A stretch of DNA of 64,000 nucleotides from DATLLJ01 sp035537875 (lineage in GTDB: Bacteria; Acidobacteriota; Vicinamibacteria; Vicinamibacterales; CAVVIG01): NCBI GenBank assembly GCA_035537875.1, contig DATLLJ010000002.1, forward strand, positions 62,001 through 126,000, read 5' to 3'. Under the pieces are notes generated by a model, which did no database searches, was not told where the DNA came from, and worked only from the letters and a program-made list of their open reading frames with translations. A program made the position numbers and the translations under genes. Within the stretch, counting starts at the first letter, position 1. Each line of letters begins with the position of its first letter. Below are positions 1 to 7,584 of this stretch, in pieces.

Positions 1-152
1 AGCTTCGCCTTGCGTGTCTTCCCATGCTGCCCGGGCGGGAAGTTGCGCTTCTCGATCGCGCATTTCTCCGTGTAGCAGCGCTCGCCCTTGAGGAACAGCT
101 TCATGCCCTCGCGGCGGCACAAACGACAGACTGGACCGATATAACGAGCCAT
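1..152 (-). CDS. rpsD: 30S ribosomal protein S4, N-terminal part (cut by window edge)
   Basis: S4 is a primary 16S rRNA binder in 30S assembly and, in many bacteria, the autoregulator of the alpha operon. Only the first 50 residues are inside the window, starting MARYIGPVCRLC. Four cysteines (C9, C12, C26, C31) in the order CxxC...C...C mark the zinc-binding form. The start is the ATG whose complement is at 150-152. It follows rpsK in the usual alpha-operon order, with a long quasi-palindromic repeat between the two genes. Confidence 0.95.
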   Translation of the reverse strand, partial: MARYIGPVCRLCRREGMKLFLKGERCYTEKCAIEKRNFPPGQHGKTRKAK

Positions 153-170
153 CAACAGCCTTTCATCAAA

Positions 171-283
171 GAATCTGGTAATTGGGTAATCGGGTAATCG
201 GGTAATGGATTGAGCAATTGATCCTCGTGACCCTCAATCTCCCAATCCATTACCAAATTACCCGATTACCCAATTCACCATTC
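171..283. repeat. Intergenic quasi-palindrome, GGGTAATC family, copy 1
   Basis: The rpsK-rpsD gap holds two arms of roughly 40 bases made of tandem GGGTAATC/T units (left about 171-215, right about 241-278). The right arm is the reverse complement of the left with a few mismatches. Both arms share a locus-specific unit ending, GGTAATGGATTG, next to the loop. An RNA read from either strand would fold into a long hairpin. Its function is unknown. Confidence 0.85.
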
Positions 284-284
284 A

Positions 285-734
285 CTACACCCGCCGTCTC
301 TTTGGCGGCCGGCACCCATTGTGCGGGATTGGCGTCACGTCGCGAATCGACTTGACCTCGAGTCCAACGGTCTGCAGGGCGCGAATCGCAGACTCGCGTC
401 CAGACCCCGGCCCCTTGACGCGCACGTCGAGCGAGCGCATGCCGACCGTCTTGGCAGCGTTCCCGGCGTTCAGCGCCGCCTGCGTCGCAGCAAACGGCGT
501 CCCTTTGCGCGAGCCTTTGAAACCGATGCCGCCGGCGCTCGACCACGCCACGACGTTCCCCTCGGTATCGGTAATCGTCACGGTCGTGTTGTTGAACGAG
601 GCATGAATGTGCGCGAGCCCGTGGTGGACAACTCGCTTCTCGCCCCGTTTCTTGAAGGTCTTCTTCCGCTTGCCTGCCGCGCCTTCTTTCTTCTCTGGCG
701 TGACGCCTTCGGGTGCCGGTTCAGCTTTTGCCAT
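285..734 (-). CDS. rpsK: 30S ribosomal protein S11
   Basis: S11 lies on the platform of the 30S subunit near the mRNA exit. The protein is 149 residues, against about 129 for E. coli. The extra length is an N-terminal tail of about 25 residues (MAKAEPAPEG...) before the usual basic segment and the conserved core (HIHASFNNT, GSGRESAIRAL, PHNGCRPPKRRRV). It lies downstream of rpsM; the gap at 746-782 carries one arm of TGCAATC-type units. Confidence 0.96.
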   Translation of the reverse strand: MAKAEPAPEGVTPEKKEGAAGKRKKTFKKRGEKRVVHHGLAHIHASFNNTTVTITDTEGNVVAWSSAGGIGFKGSRKGTPFAATQAALNAGNAAKTVGMRSLDVRVKGPGSGRESAIRALQTVGLEVKSIRDVTPIPHNGCRPPKRRRV

Positions 735-745
735 GACCCTTCACA

Positions 746-782
746 ATCTGCGATTCTGCAATTCTGCAATCCTGCAACTCTT
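746..782. repeat. Single-arm TGCAATC-type tandem units
   Basis: The rpsM-rpsK gap has about four degenerate copies of the octamer CTGCAATC or CTGCAATT in a row. It is the same unit family as the snap-back repeats near 4.4 and 20.6 kb, but I see no facing inverted arm. Confidence 0.6.
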
Positions 783-1157
783 CTAGACCGTCTTCTTCTT
801 CGCGATCGCCCCTTTGCGCGGCCCCTTGCGAGTCCGGGCGTTGGTCTTCGTCCGCTGTCCCCGTACCGGCAGCGCCCGACGATGGCGCATCCCGCGATAG
901 CAGCCGATTTCCATCAGCCGCTTGATGTTCATCGAGATTTCCTTGCGGAGATCGCCCTCCACGCCCCCCAGCTCCTCGATCACGCGGCTGATCTTCCGCA
1001 CGTCGTCCTCGGACAAGTCCTTGACGCGAACGTCCGGGCTCACGCCGGCCTCGGTGAGGATCGTGTTCGACCGCACCCGCCCGATCCCGTAGATGTAGGT
1101 CAGACCGATTTCCACGCGCTTCGTGCGGGGAAGATCAACGCCAGCTATACGCGCCAT
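783..1157 (-). CDS. rpsM: 30S ribosomal protein S13
   Basis: S13 sits in the 30S head and contacts the P-site tRNA and the B1 bridges. The 124 residues show the expected helix-two-turn-helix N-terminus (MARIAGVDLPRTKRVEIGL, YGIGRVRS) and the RGMRHRRALPVRGQRTKTNA C-terminal motif. The order rpmJ-rpsM-rpsK-rpsD is canonical for the alpha operon. Confidence 0.97.
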   Translation of the reverse strand: MARIAGVDLPRTKRVEIGLTYIYGIGRVRSNTILTEAGVSPDVRVKDLSEDDVRKISRVIEELGGVEGDLRKEISMNIKRLMEIGCYRGMRHRRALPVRGQRTKTNARTRKGPRKGAIAKKKTV

Positions 1158-1161
1158 ATCG

Positions 1162-1200
1162 TAGGTCCTTCGTCCTTAGTCCTTCGTCCTTCGTCCCTGG
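1162..1200. repeat. Single-arm CCTTCGTC-type tandem units
   Basis: The rpmJ-rpsM gap carries about four degenerate direct copies of TCCTTCGTC or TCCTTAG units. There is no opposing arm. It resembles one arm of the quasi-palindromic repeats found in other gaps of this operon. Confidence 0.55.
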
Positions 1201-1201
1201 T

Positions 1202-1315
1202 TCATCCCTGTCGCTGTTTGTGTTTCTGGTTCGAACAGATCACTCGCACCACGCCGCGGCGGCGGACGATTTTGCACTTGTCGCAGATCCGTCTGACCGA
1301 TGCTCGCACCTTCAT
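1202..1315 (-). CDS. rpmJ: 50S ribosomal protein L36
   Basis: This 37-residue zinc-ribbon L36 begins MKVRASVRRICDKC. C11, C14, C27 and H32 fit the zinc-coordinating set of the zinc-binding type. The ATG overlaps the TGA of infA (ATGA), so translation is probably coupled. The infA-rpmJ-rpsM order is standard. Confidence 0.93.
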   Translation of the reverse strand: MKVRASVRRICDKCKIVRRRGVVRVICSNQKHKQRQG

Positions 1316-1545
1316 AATCTCTCCAGAATGCGTCCCCTTCCGCTGTCGACCGGCGACAGCTGAAGACGCACGCGATCGCCAACCAGCAGCCGGACGAAAT
1401 TACGATCCATCCGATCCGCGATGTGCGCCGTCACCACCGACCCTCCTTCGAGCCGCACGCGATAGAGCGCGCTCGGCAGCTGGTCGGTGACCACTCCAAC
1501 TAGATTCGGACCCGAACCGGGACCTCTCTCGCCGTCAGAATCCAC
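1312..1545 (-). CDS. infA: Translation initiation factor IF-1
   Basis: IF-1 binds the 30S A site during initiation. The 77 residues carry the OB-fold pattern of the family (VVTDQLPSALYRVRLEGG, VTAHIADRMDRNFVRLLVGD, VRLQLSPVDSGRGRI). It is clearly diverged from the usual sequence, with no MAKED-type start. The ATG at 1545 gives a normal length but overlaps the end of map by about 45 bases. Downstream GTG codons would remove the first beta strand, so I keep the ATG. It shares an ATGA overlap with rpmJ. Confidence 0.85.
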   Translation of the reverse strand: MDSDGERGPGSGPNLVGVVTDQLPSALYRVRLEGGSVVTAHIADRMDRNFVRLLVGDRVRLQLSPVDSGRGRILERL

Positions 1546-2273
1546 GGCTCACCTGCCGTCACGGCGACGGTGTGCTCGAAGTGCGCCGCGAGGCTGCCGT
1601 CCTTCGTCACCGCCGTCCAGCCATCTCCCAGCACCTTCACCGCCGCGTTCCCGGCATTGACCATCGGCTCGATGGCCAGCACCATTCCCTCCGCCAGCCG
1701 TGGACCGCGTCCCGGCTCACCGTAATTGGGGATCTGCGGCTCCTCGTGCATCCGCTCCCCGATACCGTGCCCCACGAACTCGCGCACCACCGAGAAGCCG
1801 AACGATTCGACGTGACGCTGCACGGCGTGGCCGATATCGGAAATGCGTCCGCCCGGCCGTACCCGCTCGATGGCCTTGAAGAGCGCCTCTTCCGTGACTC
1901 GAAGCAGCGTCGCCGCGCTCTCCGAGACCTGCCCGACCGGCAAGGTCACCGCACTGTCACCGAAATAGCCGCCGAGCGACGCCCCCACGTCGATCGAGAT
2001 GATATCGCCTTCGTTCAACATGCGGCGACCTGACGGGATCCCGTGGATCACTTCGTCGTTGATCGAGGCACAGATCGTCGCCGGATACCCGTGGTAGCCC
2101 TTGAACGCCGGAATGGCCCCCGCCGCCACGATCCGCTTTTCCGCAAGGACGTCCAGATCGGCCGTCGTCACGCCAGGAGCCACTTGCGCCGACAGTTCCG
2201 TCAGCACTTCGCCGACCAGCCGACCGGCCTCGCGCATCCGCTCCAACTCCGCCGCCGAGCGGCAGACAATCAC
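1500..2273 (-). CDS. map: Methionine aminopeptidase, type I
   Basis: It removes the initiator Met from nascent proteins with a two-metal centre. The expected residues are visible: the His in YHGYPATICAS, Asp in ISIDVGA and YFGDSAV, His in FVGHGIGERMHEEPQ, Glu in LAIEPMV and Glu in AHFEHTVAV. A GTG start at 2273 (VIVCRSAAELERMREAG) overlaps the adk stop as GTGA and gives 257 residues, typical of type I enzymes. A longer reading upstream would lie inside adk and is unlikely. The secY-adk-map-infA order is canonical. Confidence 0.94.
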   Translation of the reverse strand: MIVCRSAAELERMREAGRLVGEVLTELSAQVAPGVTTADLDVLAEKRIVAAGAIPAFKGYHGYPATICASINDEVIHGIPSGRRMLNEGDIISIDVGASLGGYFGDSAVTLPVGQVSESAATLLRVTEEALFKAIERVRPGGRISDIGHAVQRHVESFGFSVVREFVGHGIGERMHEEPQIPNYGEPGRGPRLAEGMVLAIEPMVNAGNAAVKVLGDGWTAVTKDGSLAAHFEHTVAVTAGEPWILTAREVPVRVRI

Positions 2274-2938
2274 CGTTGAACCCCTTTCGTCGCGCCGCTG
2301 TCGGTGGACAGAACCGCCGACAGCAGAGCAGCCCTGACCCGATCGGGCGTCTGCGCTCCGTTCACGGAGCGGAACGTGGGGCTCGCCTGGTAATACTCCA
2401 CCAGTGGCCGGGTCTGACGCTGATAGATCTTCAGCCGCTCGCGGATCACCGACTCGTTGTCGTCGCTGCGCTGCACGAGCCTCGCCCCGCAGCGCTGGCA
2501 CGTCCCGGTTCTCGCGCCCTCAGCGTCCGCATTCGCGCCGCACGCCTCGCACACCATGCGGGTCGTCAGCCGCCGCACCAGCTCGGCCTCGGGCACGACA
2601 ATCTCGACCACGATGAGCGGACCTCGGCCGGCCACGATCTCGTCCAGGGCCGATGCCTGCCCCACCGTGCGGGGGAAACCGTCAAGGACGAACCCGTCGG
2701 CCGTGTCGGTCCGGCTGAGCCGTTCGCGCACGATACCGATCATCACGTCGTCGTTCACCAGCTCGCCCCGCGACATGATCGCCTGAGCCCGCCGACCGAC
2801 CTCGGTGTCGTTCTGCACCGCCTCCCGAAGAATGTCACCCGTCGAAATCTTCGGAATTCCACGGGCCCTCGCAATCTGTTCGGCCTGGGTCCCCTTGCCC
2901 GCCCCAGGCGGCCCGATCATGACCAGATTCAGCCCCAA
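2270..2938 (-). CDS. adk: Adenylate kinase
   Basis: It converts AMP and ATP to two ADP in the cytoplasm. The 222 residues start with the P-loop GPPGAGKGTQ and contain the NMP-binding segment (KISTGDILR) and DGFPRT. The LID has four cysteines (CEACG...CQRCG), the structural zinc form. Its gene starts 5 bases after secY ends, and its stop overlaps the map start. Confidence 0.97.
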   Translation of the reverse strand: MGLNLVMIGPPGAGKGTQAEQIARARGIPKISTGDILREAVQNDTEVGRRAQAIMSRGELVNDDVMIGIVRERLSRTDTADGFVLDGFPRTVGQASALDEIVAGRGPLIVVEIVVPEAELVRRLTTRMVCEACGANADAEGARTGTCQRCGARLVQRSDDNESVIRERLKIYQRQTRPLVEYYQASPTFRSVNGAQTPDRVRAALLSAVLSTDSGATKGVQR

Positions 2939-2943
2939 CGCGC

Positions 2944-4326
2944 CTACGCCCTCCGACCACGGATGCGCGTCTTCTTCATGAAGCCGTCGTAGTGCCGCAT
3001 GATCAGCTGCGACTCGACCTGCTGCACCGTATCCATGGCCACGCCGACGACGATGAGCAGCGACGTGCCGCCGAAGTAGAAGGGGACGTTCAATCCTTCC
3101 GTGATGAATCGGGGGATGTTTGCGTCGAGCGTTTCCCCGATGAACGGAATCGGCGCGACTCGAAAGCCGCTGATCAGGAAGTTGGGCAGCAGCGCAATCA
3201 TTGCCAGGTAGATCGCCCCGGCCAGCGTGATGCGCGTGAGAATCGTGTCGATGTACTCGGCCGTCCGCTTGCCAGGCCGGATGCCAGGCACGAAGCCGCC
3301 GTACTTCCGCATGTTTTCCGCCACGTCATCGGGATTGAAGATAATCGCCGTGTAGAAATACGTGAAGAAGACGATGCCCAGGACGTACAGGAGGTTGTAG
3401 AGCGGCATGTTGAACGCGAGCTGCGCCGACACCGCCTGCGCCACGGGACCCTGAAACGCCGCCGCGATCGTCGCCGGAAACGCGAGAATCGACGAGGCAA
3501 AAATCACCGGGATGACCCCTCCCGTATTGACCTTCAGCGGGATGTGCGTGCTCGATCCGCCATACATCCGCCGGCCGACGACACGCTTGGCGTATTGAAC
3601 CGTTACACGCCGGTGCCCCCGTTCGATGAACACGATCGCGGCGATGACCAACACCATCAGCACGAGCAGAAACAGGACGCGGATCAGGCCGAGCTGCCCG
3701 GTGCGCATCTGGTCGAACGTCAGCGTCACTGCCCGCGGCAACCCCGCTACGATCCCGGCGTAAATGATGAGCGACATGCCGTTGCCGATGCCACGTTCGG
3801 TGATCTGCTCGCCCAGCCACATGATGAAGCAGGTCCCCGTCGTCAGCGTCAGCACCGTCATGAGCCGGAATCCCCATCCGGGATTGTCGACGAGCGGAAG
3901 GCCTCCGGCAATTTGTGTCTGCCGTTCGAGGAAGACCGCGATGCCAAGCGACTGGACGACGCTCAGCACGATCGTGCCGTATCGGGTGTACTGGGTGATC
4001 TTGCGGCGCCCGAGCTCGCCCTCGTTCTTGATCCGCTCGAGGTAGGGCCAGACGACCGTCAGCAGCTGCAGGATGATCGAGGCGCTGATATAGGGCATGA
4101 TCCCGAGCGCGAAGATCGTCATCTGCGAAAGATTCTGCCCGGAGAACATGTCGTACAGGCCGAACATCGTGTTGGCGGTCTGACGCGCGAGTTCCGTGAG
4201 CGCGGCCTTATTGATGCCGGGCGTCGGGATGAATCCTCCGACCCGATACACCGCCAGCATGCCCAGCGTGAACAACACGCGGTTCCTGAGATCCGAGATG
4301 GTGAAGAGGTTCTTCAGGCTGTCCAT
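2944..4326 (-). CDS. secY: Protein translocase subunit SecY
   Basis: SecY is the pore of the Sec translocon in the inner membrane. The 460-residue protein has about ten hydrophobic segments and family signatures such as GGFIPTPGIN near residue 30, GQNLSQMTIFALGIMPYI and NPDDVAENMRKYGGFVPGIR. The ATG at 4326 (MDSLKNLFTISDLR) matches the usual N-terminus; the longer open frame runs into the intergenic repeat and is rejected. It lies between rplO and adk, as in most spc operons. Confidence 0.97.
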   Translation of the reverse strand: MDSLKNLFTISDLRNRVLFTLGMLAVYRVGGFIPTPGINKAALTELARQTANTMFGLYDMFSGQNLSQMTIFALGIMPYISASIILQLLTVVWPYLERIKNEGELGRRKITQYTRYGTIVLSVVQSLGIAVFLERQTQIAGGLPLVDNPGWGFRLMTVLTLTTGTCFIMWLGEQITERGIGNGMSLIIYAGIVAGLPRAVTLTFDQMRTGQLGLIRVLFLLVLMVLVIAAIVFIERGHRRVTVQYAKRVVGRRMYGGSSTHIPLKVNTGGVIPVIFASSILAFPATIAAAFQGPVAQAVSAQLAFNMPLYNLLYVLGIVFFTYFYTAIIFNPDDVAENMRKYGGFVPGIRPGKRTAEYIDTILTRITLAGAIYLAMIALLPNFLISGFRVAPIPFIGETLDANIPRFITEGLNVPFYFGGTSLLIVVGVAMDTVQQVESQLIMRHYDGFMKKTRIRGRRA

Positions 4327-4340
4327 AGGCTGAACCCTAA

Positions 4341-4457
4341 AGGATTGCAGGATTGCAGGATTGCAGAATTGCAGAAAGGAAGGCCGGAAGGGAATTGGTG
4401 CCCCTTCTTCACTTTCTTTACTTTCTGCAATCCTGCAATCCTGCAATCCTGCAATCT
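4341..4457. repeat. Intergenic quasi-palindrome, GATTGCAG family, copy 1
   Basis: The rplO-secY gap carries a left arm of tandem GATTGCAG/A units (4341-4379), a GC-rich loop, and a right arm of the complementary units (4414-4457). Both arms end in GCAGAAAG at the loop side, so they match each other locally. A second copy lies at 20502-20672, between unrelated genes. Confidence 0.85.
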
Positions 4458-4903
4458 CATCCGATTGCCTCCGCCGTACCACCGGCCGCCGCGATCTTCT
4501 CGGCGGCCTTCCCGCTGAATTTGTGCGCACGGACCGTCAGCGCCTTGTCGACATCGCCGCGCGCGAGCACCTTGACGAGTCGATCGGCGCCCGAGGTGAT
4601 CCCCCGCTCGTGCAGCAGCTCCGGCGTCACGACCGTCCCGGGTTCGAACCGTGCCGCGAGCGTATCGATGTTGACGACTTCGTATTCGACGCGGAACGGA
4701 TTGTGAAAACCACGCTTGGGCACGCGGCGGTGCAGCGGCATCTGGCCGCCCTCGAATCCACGCTTGAATTTGAAGCCCGAACGCGACTTCGCGCCTTTGT
4801 GCCCGCGACCGGCCGTCTTGCCGTTCCCGGAGCCCTGGCCCCGCCCGATTCGCTTTTTCGCGTGCTTGGCCCCACGCGGTGGTTTCAGATCGCTCAATGA
4901 CAT
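4457..4903 (-). CDS. rplO: 50S ribosomal protein L15
   Basis: L15 is a late-assembling 50S protein near the peptidyl transferase centre. The 148 residues have the glycine-rich basic N-terminal half (KRIGRGQGSGNGKTAGRGHK) and the FEGGQMPLHRRVPKRGF motif. The C-terminus is close to the repeat upstream of secY. The gene order rpmD-rplO-secY is canonical. Confidence 0.96.
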   Translation of the reverse strand: MSLSDLKPPRGAKHAKKRIGRGQGSGNGKTAGRGHKGAKSRSGFKFKRGFEGGQMPLHRRVPKRGFHNPFRVEYEVVNIDTLAARFEPGTVVTPELLHERGITSGADRLVKVLARGDVDKALTVRAHKFSGKAAEKIAAAGGTAEAIG

Positions 4904-4923
4904 CGTGTTTTCTTCTCTTCACT

Positions 4924-4955
4924 GGCGCCGGGGCCCCACGCCCCAGCGCGAACCG
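4924..4955. repeat. GC-rich hairpin, GGGGC...GCCCC type
   Basis: The rpmD-rplO gap (about 108 bases) contains a short palindrome with GGGGC and GCCCC arms around CCCAC. A close relative, with GCGGGGC and GCCCCGC arms around CCAC, occurs at 46932-46949. Confidence 0.5.
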
Positions 4956-5011
4956 ACGCTGATCCCTCGCTTCAGATGGCCCATGTCCTCAGCTCGGCAT
5001 GGCCGCAGGCG

Positions 5012-5212
5012 CTATTCCACTTCAACGAGGTGGCGAACCTTGTGGATCATGCCCCTCGTTTCGGGCGTGTCCTTGAGCTCCACCGTCTGACGGATCCGCC
5101 GGAGCCCGAGCCCACGGACGACGAGGAGCTGCTTCCGATTGAATCCCACCGGGCTCTTCGTCAACGTCACCTTGACGCTCGCCCCCTTCGTATCAGTTCG
5201 TTGATTCGCCAT
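5012..5212 (-). CDS. rpmD: 50S ribosomal protein L30
   Basis: This small 66-residue protein has the L30 pattern VKVTLTKSPVGFNRKQ, VVRGLGLRRIRQTVELKDTP, RGMIHKVRHLVEV. It sits between rpsE and rplO. The N-terminal tail (MANQRTDTKGAS) is a few residues longer than in E. coli. Confidence 0.94.
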   Translation of the reverse strand: MANQRTDTKGASVKVTLTKSPVGFNRKQLLVVRGLGLRRIRQTVELKDTPETRGMIHKVRHLVEVE

Positions 5213-5222
5213 GCGATTTCCG

Positions 5223-5741
5223 TTATGCCCTCACGTCGGCAAGCTCCTTCAGGTCCTTGCCGCGCAGCCGCGCGATCATCCCCGGATCTTTGAGCGAGTC
5301 GAGCCCCGCAATCGTCGCGCGTACGACGTTGTGCGGGTTCGCCGACCCGAGCGACTTCGTCATGATGTTCGTGATTCCCGCCGACTCCACGACGGCGCGC
5401 ACCGCCCCACCCGCGATGATGCCGGTGCCGTCAGGCGCCGGTTTCAGGAGCACGCTCCCGGCGCCGAAGACGCCGACAATCGGATGCGGAATCGTGGTGC
5501 CCTGCAGCGGGACACGAATCAGGCTCTTTTTCGCCGCCTCGATGCCCTTCTTGATCGCCGAAGGCACCTCCTTGGCCTTGCCGACGCCAAAGCCGACGAC
5601 GCCATGGCCGTCGCCGACGACGACGAGCGCGCTGAAGCTGAGATTCTTGCCGCCCTTGACGACCTTCGTGACGCGGTTGATCGACACCACCGTGTCCTTG
5701 ATGTCGAGCTGCGAGGGATCGATGCGTTCTCTGGTTCTCAT
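5223..5741 (-). CDS. rpsE: 30S ribosomal protein S5
   Basis: S5 helps decoding fidelity and mRNA unwinding at the 30S entry tunnel. The 172 residues show the S5 double-stranded RNA-binding fold (VVSINRVTKVVKGGKNLSFSA, GDGHGVVGFGVGKAKEVPSA) and the C-terminal ADVRA tail. The order rplR-rpsE-rpmD is standard. Confidence 0.97.
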   Translation of the reverse strand: MRTRERIDPSQLDIKDTVVSINRVTKVVKGGKNLSFSALVVVGDGHGVVGFGVGKAKEVPSAIKKGIEAAKKSLIRVPLQGTTIPHPIVGVFGAGSVLLKPAPDGTGIIAGGAVRAVVESAGITNIMTKSLGSANPHNVVRATIAGLDSLKDPGMIARLRGKDLKELADVRA

Positions 5742-5747
5742 TTATCC

Positions 5748-5800
5748 TCCGGGGGCCCCTGCCCCCCGGCTCTCCTCCGGGGGCCTCTGCCCCCCCGGGC
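5748..5800. repeat. Two tandem GC-rich hairpins between rplR and rpsE
   Basis: Two adjacent copies of a CCTCCGGGGGCC-type sequence are each followed by its near-complement (GCCCCCCGG), giving two short strong hairpins (about 5749-5769 and 5776-5799). They fill the rplR-rpsE gap. They look like REP elements or RNA spacers. Confidence 0.65.
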
Positions 5801-5801
5801 C

Positions 5802-6176
5802 CTAGAATTCCAGTCCGGCCTTCCGCGCCGCGTCCGCCACCGCTCGAATGCGACCGTGATACAGAAACCCGCTGCGATCGAAGACGACCCGTTTGATGCC
5901 CTTGTCAATCGAACGCTCGGCGATCGCTTTGCCAATCGCCTCGGCGCCCTTGATATTGCCGCCGCTCACCCCTTTGGCGAACGTGCCCTTGAGTGCCTGG
6001 TCGATGCTCGAGGCCGATACGAGCGTCTTGCCGCTCATATCGTCGATGACCTGCGCGTAGATATGCGAGACGCTCCGGAACACGCTGAGGCGCGGCCGTT
6101 CCTGCGATCCCGTGATCCGCTTCCGCTGTCGCAACTGGATGCGACGGCGGCGATCGTCCTTGGTTTTGATCTTCAT
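5802..6176 (-). CDS. rplR: 50S ribosomal protein L18
   Basis: L18 binds 5S rRNA. The 124 residues contain RLSVFRSVSHIYAQVIDD, the SASS segment and the C-terminal FDRSGFLYHGRIRAVADAAR, all typical. It lies between rplF and rpsE. Confidence 0.97.
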   Translation of the reverse strand: MKIKTKDDRRRRIQLRQRKRITGSQERPRLSVFRSVSHIYAQVIDDMSGKTLVSASSIDQALKGTFAKGVSGGNIKGAEAIGKAIAERSIDKGIKRVVFDRSGFLYHGRIRAVADAARKAGLEF

Positions 6177-6221
6177 CGTTTTCTCACCGCGCCTCGAGCT
6201 TCAGCCCTGAGGCTCTCAGCC

Positions 6222-6761
6222 TTACTTCGCGCCCGTCTTCCCCGCCTTCTTCTTCAACACCTCGCCCGTGTAGCGGACGCCCTTCTGTTTGTAGGGATCG
6301 GGCTCGCGGAACCGTCGGATATCTGCCGCCACCTGACCGACGAGCTGGCGATCCACCCCGGTGATCGTAATGTGCGTCTGCTTGTCGATGGCGACCTCGA
6401 TGCCCACGGGAATGTCGAACACGACCGGATGGGAGTAGCCGAGCGCGAAGATCACCTGCTTGCCCTTGACCTCGGCCCGGTAGCCGACGCCGACAATGTC
6501 GAGCTCTCGCTTGTAGCCATCGGTGACGCCGGTCACGGCGTTCGCCACGAGACTGCGCGCGAGCCCGTGAAACTTGCCGAGGCCCGGATCTTCCGTGGCG
6601 GTCTTCGCGACGAGCGTGCCGTCGGCCAGCTCGAAGTTGATCCCCGCCGGAAACGGCTGCCGCAGCTTGCCCTTCGGCCCCTGCACTTCGACCGCGCCCT
6701 CGTCCACCTTGATGCTGACGCCTTTGGGAATCGTGATCGGCTTCTTTCCGATTCGTGACAT
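6222..6761 (-). CDS. rplF: 50S ribosomal protein L6
   Basis: L6 lies at the base of the L7/L12 stalk near the factor-binding site. I use the ATG at 6761 (MSRIGKKPITIPKGV), which fits the usual N-terminus and gives 179 residues; an ATG seven codons upstream also exists. The duplicated L6 fold and the C-terminal EPDPYKQKGVRYTGE motif are present. Confidence 0.96.
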   Translation of the reverse strand: MSRIGKKPITIPKGVSIKVDEGAVEVQGPKGKLRQPFPAGINFELADGTLVAKTATEDPGLGKFHGLARSLVANAVTGVTDGYKRELDIVGVGYRAEVKGKQVIFALGYSHPVVFDIPVGIEVAIDKQTHITITGVDRQLVGQVAADIRRFREPDPYKQKGVRYTGEVLKKKAGKTGAK

Positions 6762-6781
6762 TGCTGATCCTTGTTGGCTCA

Positions 6782-6855
6782 AGCTTAGAGCTTAGGCCTT
6801 ACGCCGGCCTGAGCCGTAAGCCCTGAGCCGTAAGCCCTGAGCCGTGAGCCTTACC
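6782..6855. repeat. CTGAGCCGTAAGCC-type tandem units between rpsH and rplF
   Basis: The gap between rpsH and rplF holds GCTTAGAGCTTAGGCC-like units followed by several CCTGAGCCGTAAGCC units that partly complement them. It belongs with the larger copy at 14095-14210. The right end reaches the rpsH stop codon. Confidence 0.6.
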
Positions 6856-7267
6856 AGATGTTGCACAGCACCTCTCCGCCCACTCCCGCCTTGACGGCGG
6901 CGCGGCCGGTCATGACGCCTCGCGACGTCGTCAGAATACTCGTGCCGAGCCCGGCCAGCACTTCGGGCACGTCGTCACGTCCGAAGTACACCCGGCGACC
7001 GGGACGGCTGATGCGCTGAACGCCCGTGATGAGGCGTTCACCGTGCGGACCGTATTTCAGGAAAAGCCGCAGCGTGCGCGCACCGGAGGCCTTCGACTTG
7101 TCCTGGGCCGCCGCGTCCACGATCTTGTAGCCCTGAATGTACCCCTCGTCCTGCAGGATACGGGCGATCTCGGCCTTCAGCCGCGAGGCGGGCATATCCA
7201 CCCGCGTCTGCTTGGCGGTCACCGAATTGCGGATCCGCGTGAGCATGTCTGCGATAGGGTCTGTCAT
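6851..7267 (-). CDS. rpsH: 30S ribosomal protein S8
   Basis: S8 is a primary 16S rRNA binder and represses spc operons in enterobacteria. The start is the ATG at 7267 (MTDPIADMLTRIRNS), the conserved N-terminus; the longer open frame overlaps rpsN and is rejected. The C-terminal STSRGVMT-like segment (TTSRGVMTGRAAVKAGVGGE) is intact. The protein is 138 residues, slightly longer than E. coli S8. Confidence 0.96.
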   Translation of the reverse strand: MTDPIADMLTRIRNSVTAKQTRVDMPASRLKAEIARILQDEGYIQGYKIVDAAAQDKSKASGARTLRLFLKYGPHGERLITGVQRISRPGRRVYFGRDDVPEVLAGLGTSILTTSRGVMTGRAAVKAGVGGEVLCNIW

Positions 7268-7284
7268 ATCCTCAACCTTGCAGG

Positions 7285-7470
7285 TTACCAGCTGCTCTTC
7301 GTCACCCCGGTCACGTCCCCTTCGAGCGCCGCTTTTCGGAAACAGAGTCGGCACAACCCGAATTTGCGCATGTAGGCGCGGGGGCGCCCGCAGAGGTGGC
7401 AGCGGTTGCGAAGCCGAATCTTGTATTTCGGCTTCTTGGTTTCCTTCGCGATCTTTGCTGTCGTGGCCAT
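7285..7470 (-). CDS. rpsN: 30S ribosomal protein S14, zinc type
   Basis: This 61-residue S14 carries two CxxC pairs (CHLCGRPRAYMRKFGLCRLC), the zinc-binding short form common outside Proteobacteria. The C-terminal GVTKSSW matches the family. It is placed between rplE and rpsH as usual. Confidence 0.95.
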   Translation of the reverse strand: MATTAKIAKETKKPKYKIRLRNRCHLCGRPRAYMRKFGLCRLCFRKAALEGDVTGVTKSSW

Positions 7471-7489
7471 GTCGTTTCTCTTGGGCTCG

Positions 7490-7545
7490 AGCTCGAGGGC
7501 TTGAAGCGGACCGAGCCTCGAGCCTTCAGCCTCTTGTCAAATGGT
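7490..7545. repeat. CTCGAGGGCTTGAAG / CTCGAGCCTTCAGCC inverted units
   Basis: The rplE-rpsN gap contains GCTCGAGCTCGAGGGCTTGAAG followed, after a short loop, by partly complementary GAGCCTCGAGCCTTCAGCC units. This is a shorter member of the snap-back repeats in this operon. Confidence 0.55.
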
Positions 7546-7584
7546 CCTGAACTGCACTCCGGTGAACGGCAACGGCTTTCTCAT

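Noticed and set aside
4326..4530. Longer secY frame reaching 4530
   Set aside because: The extra N-terminus is read from the repeat and has no resemblance to SecY; the ATG at 4326 fits the family.
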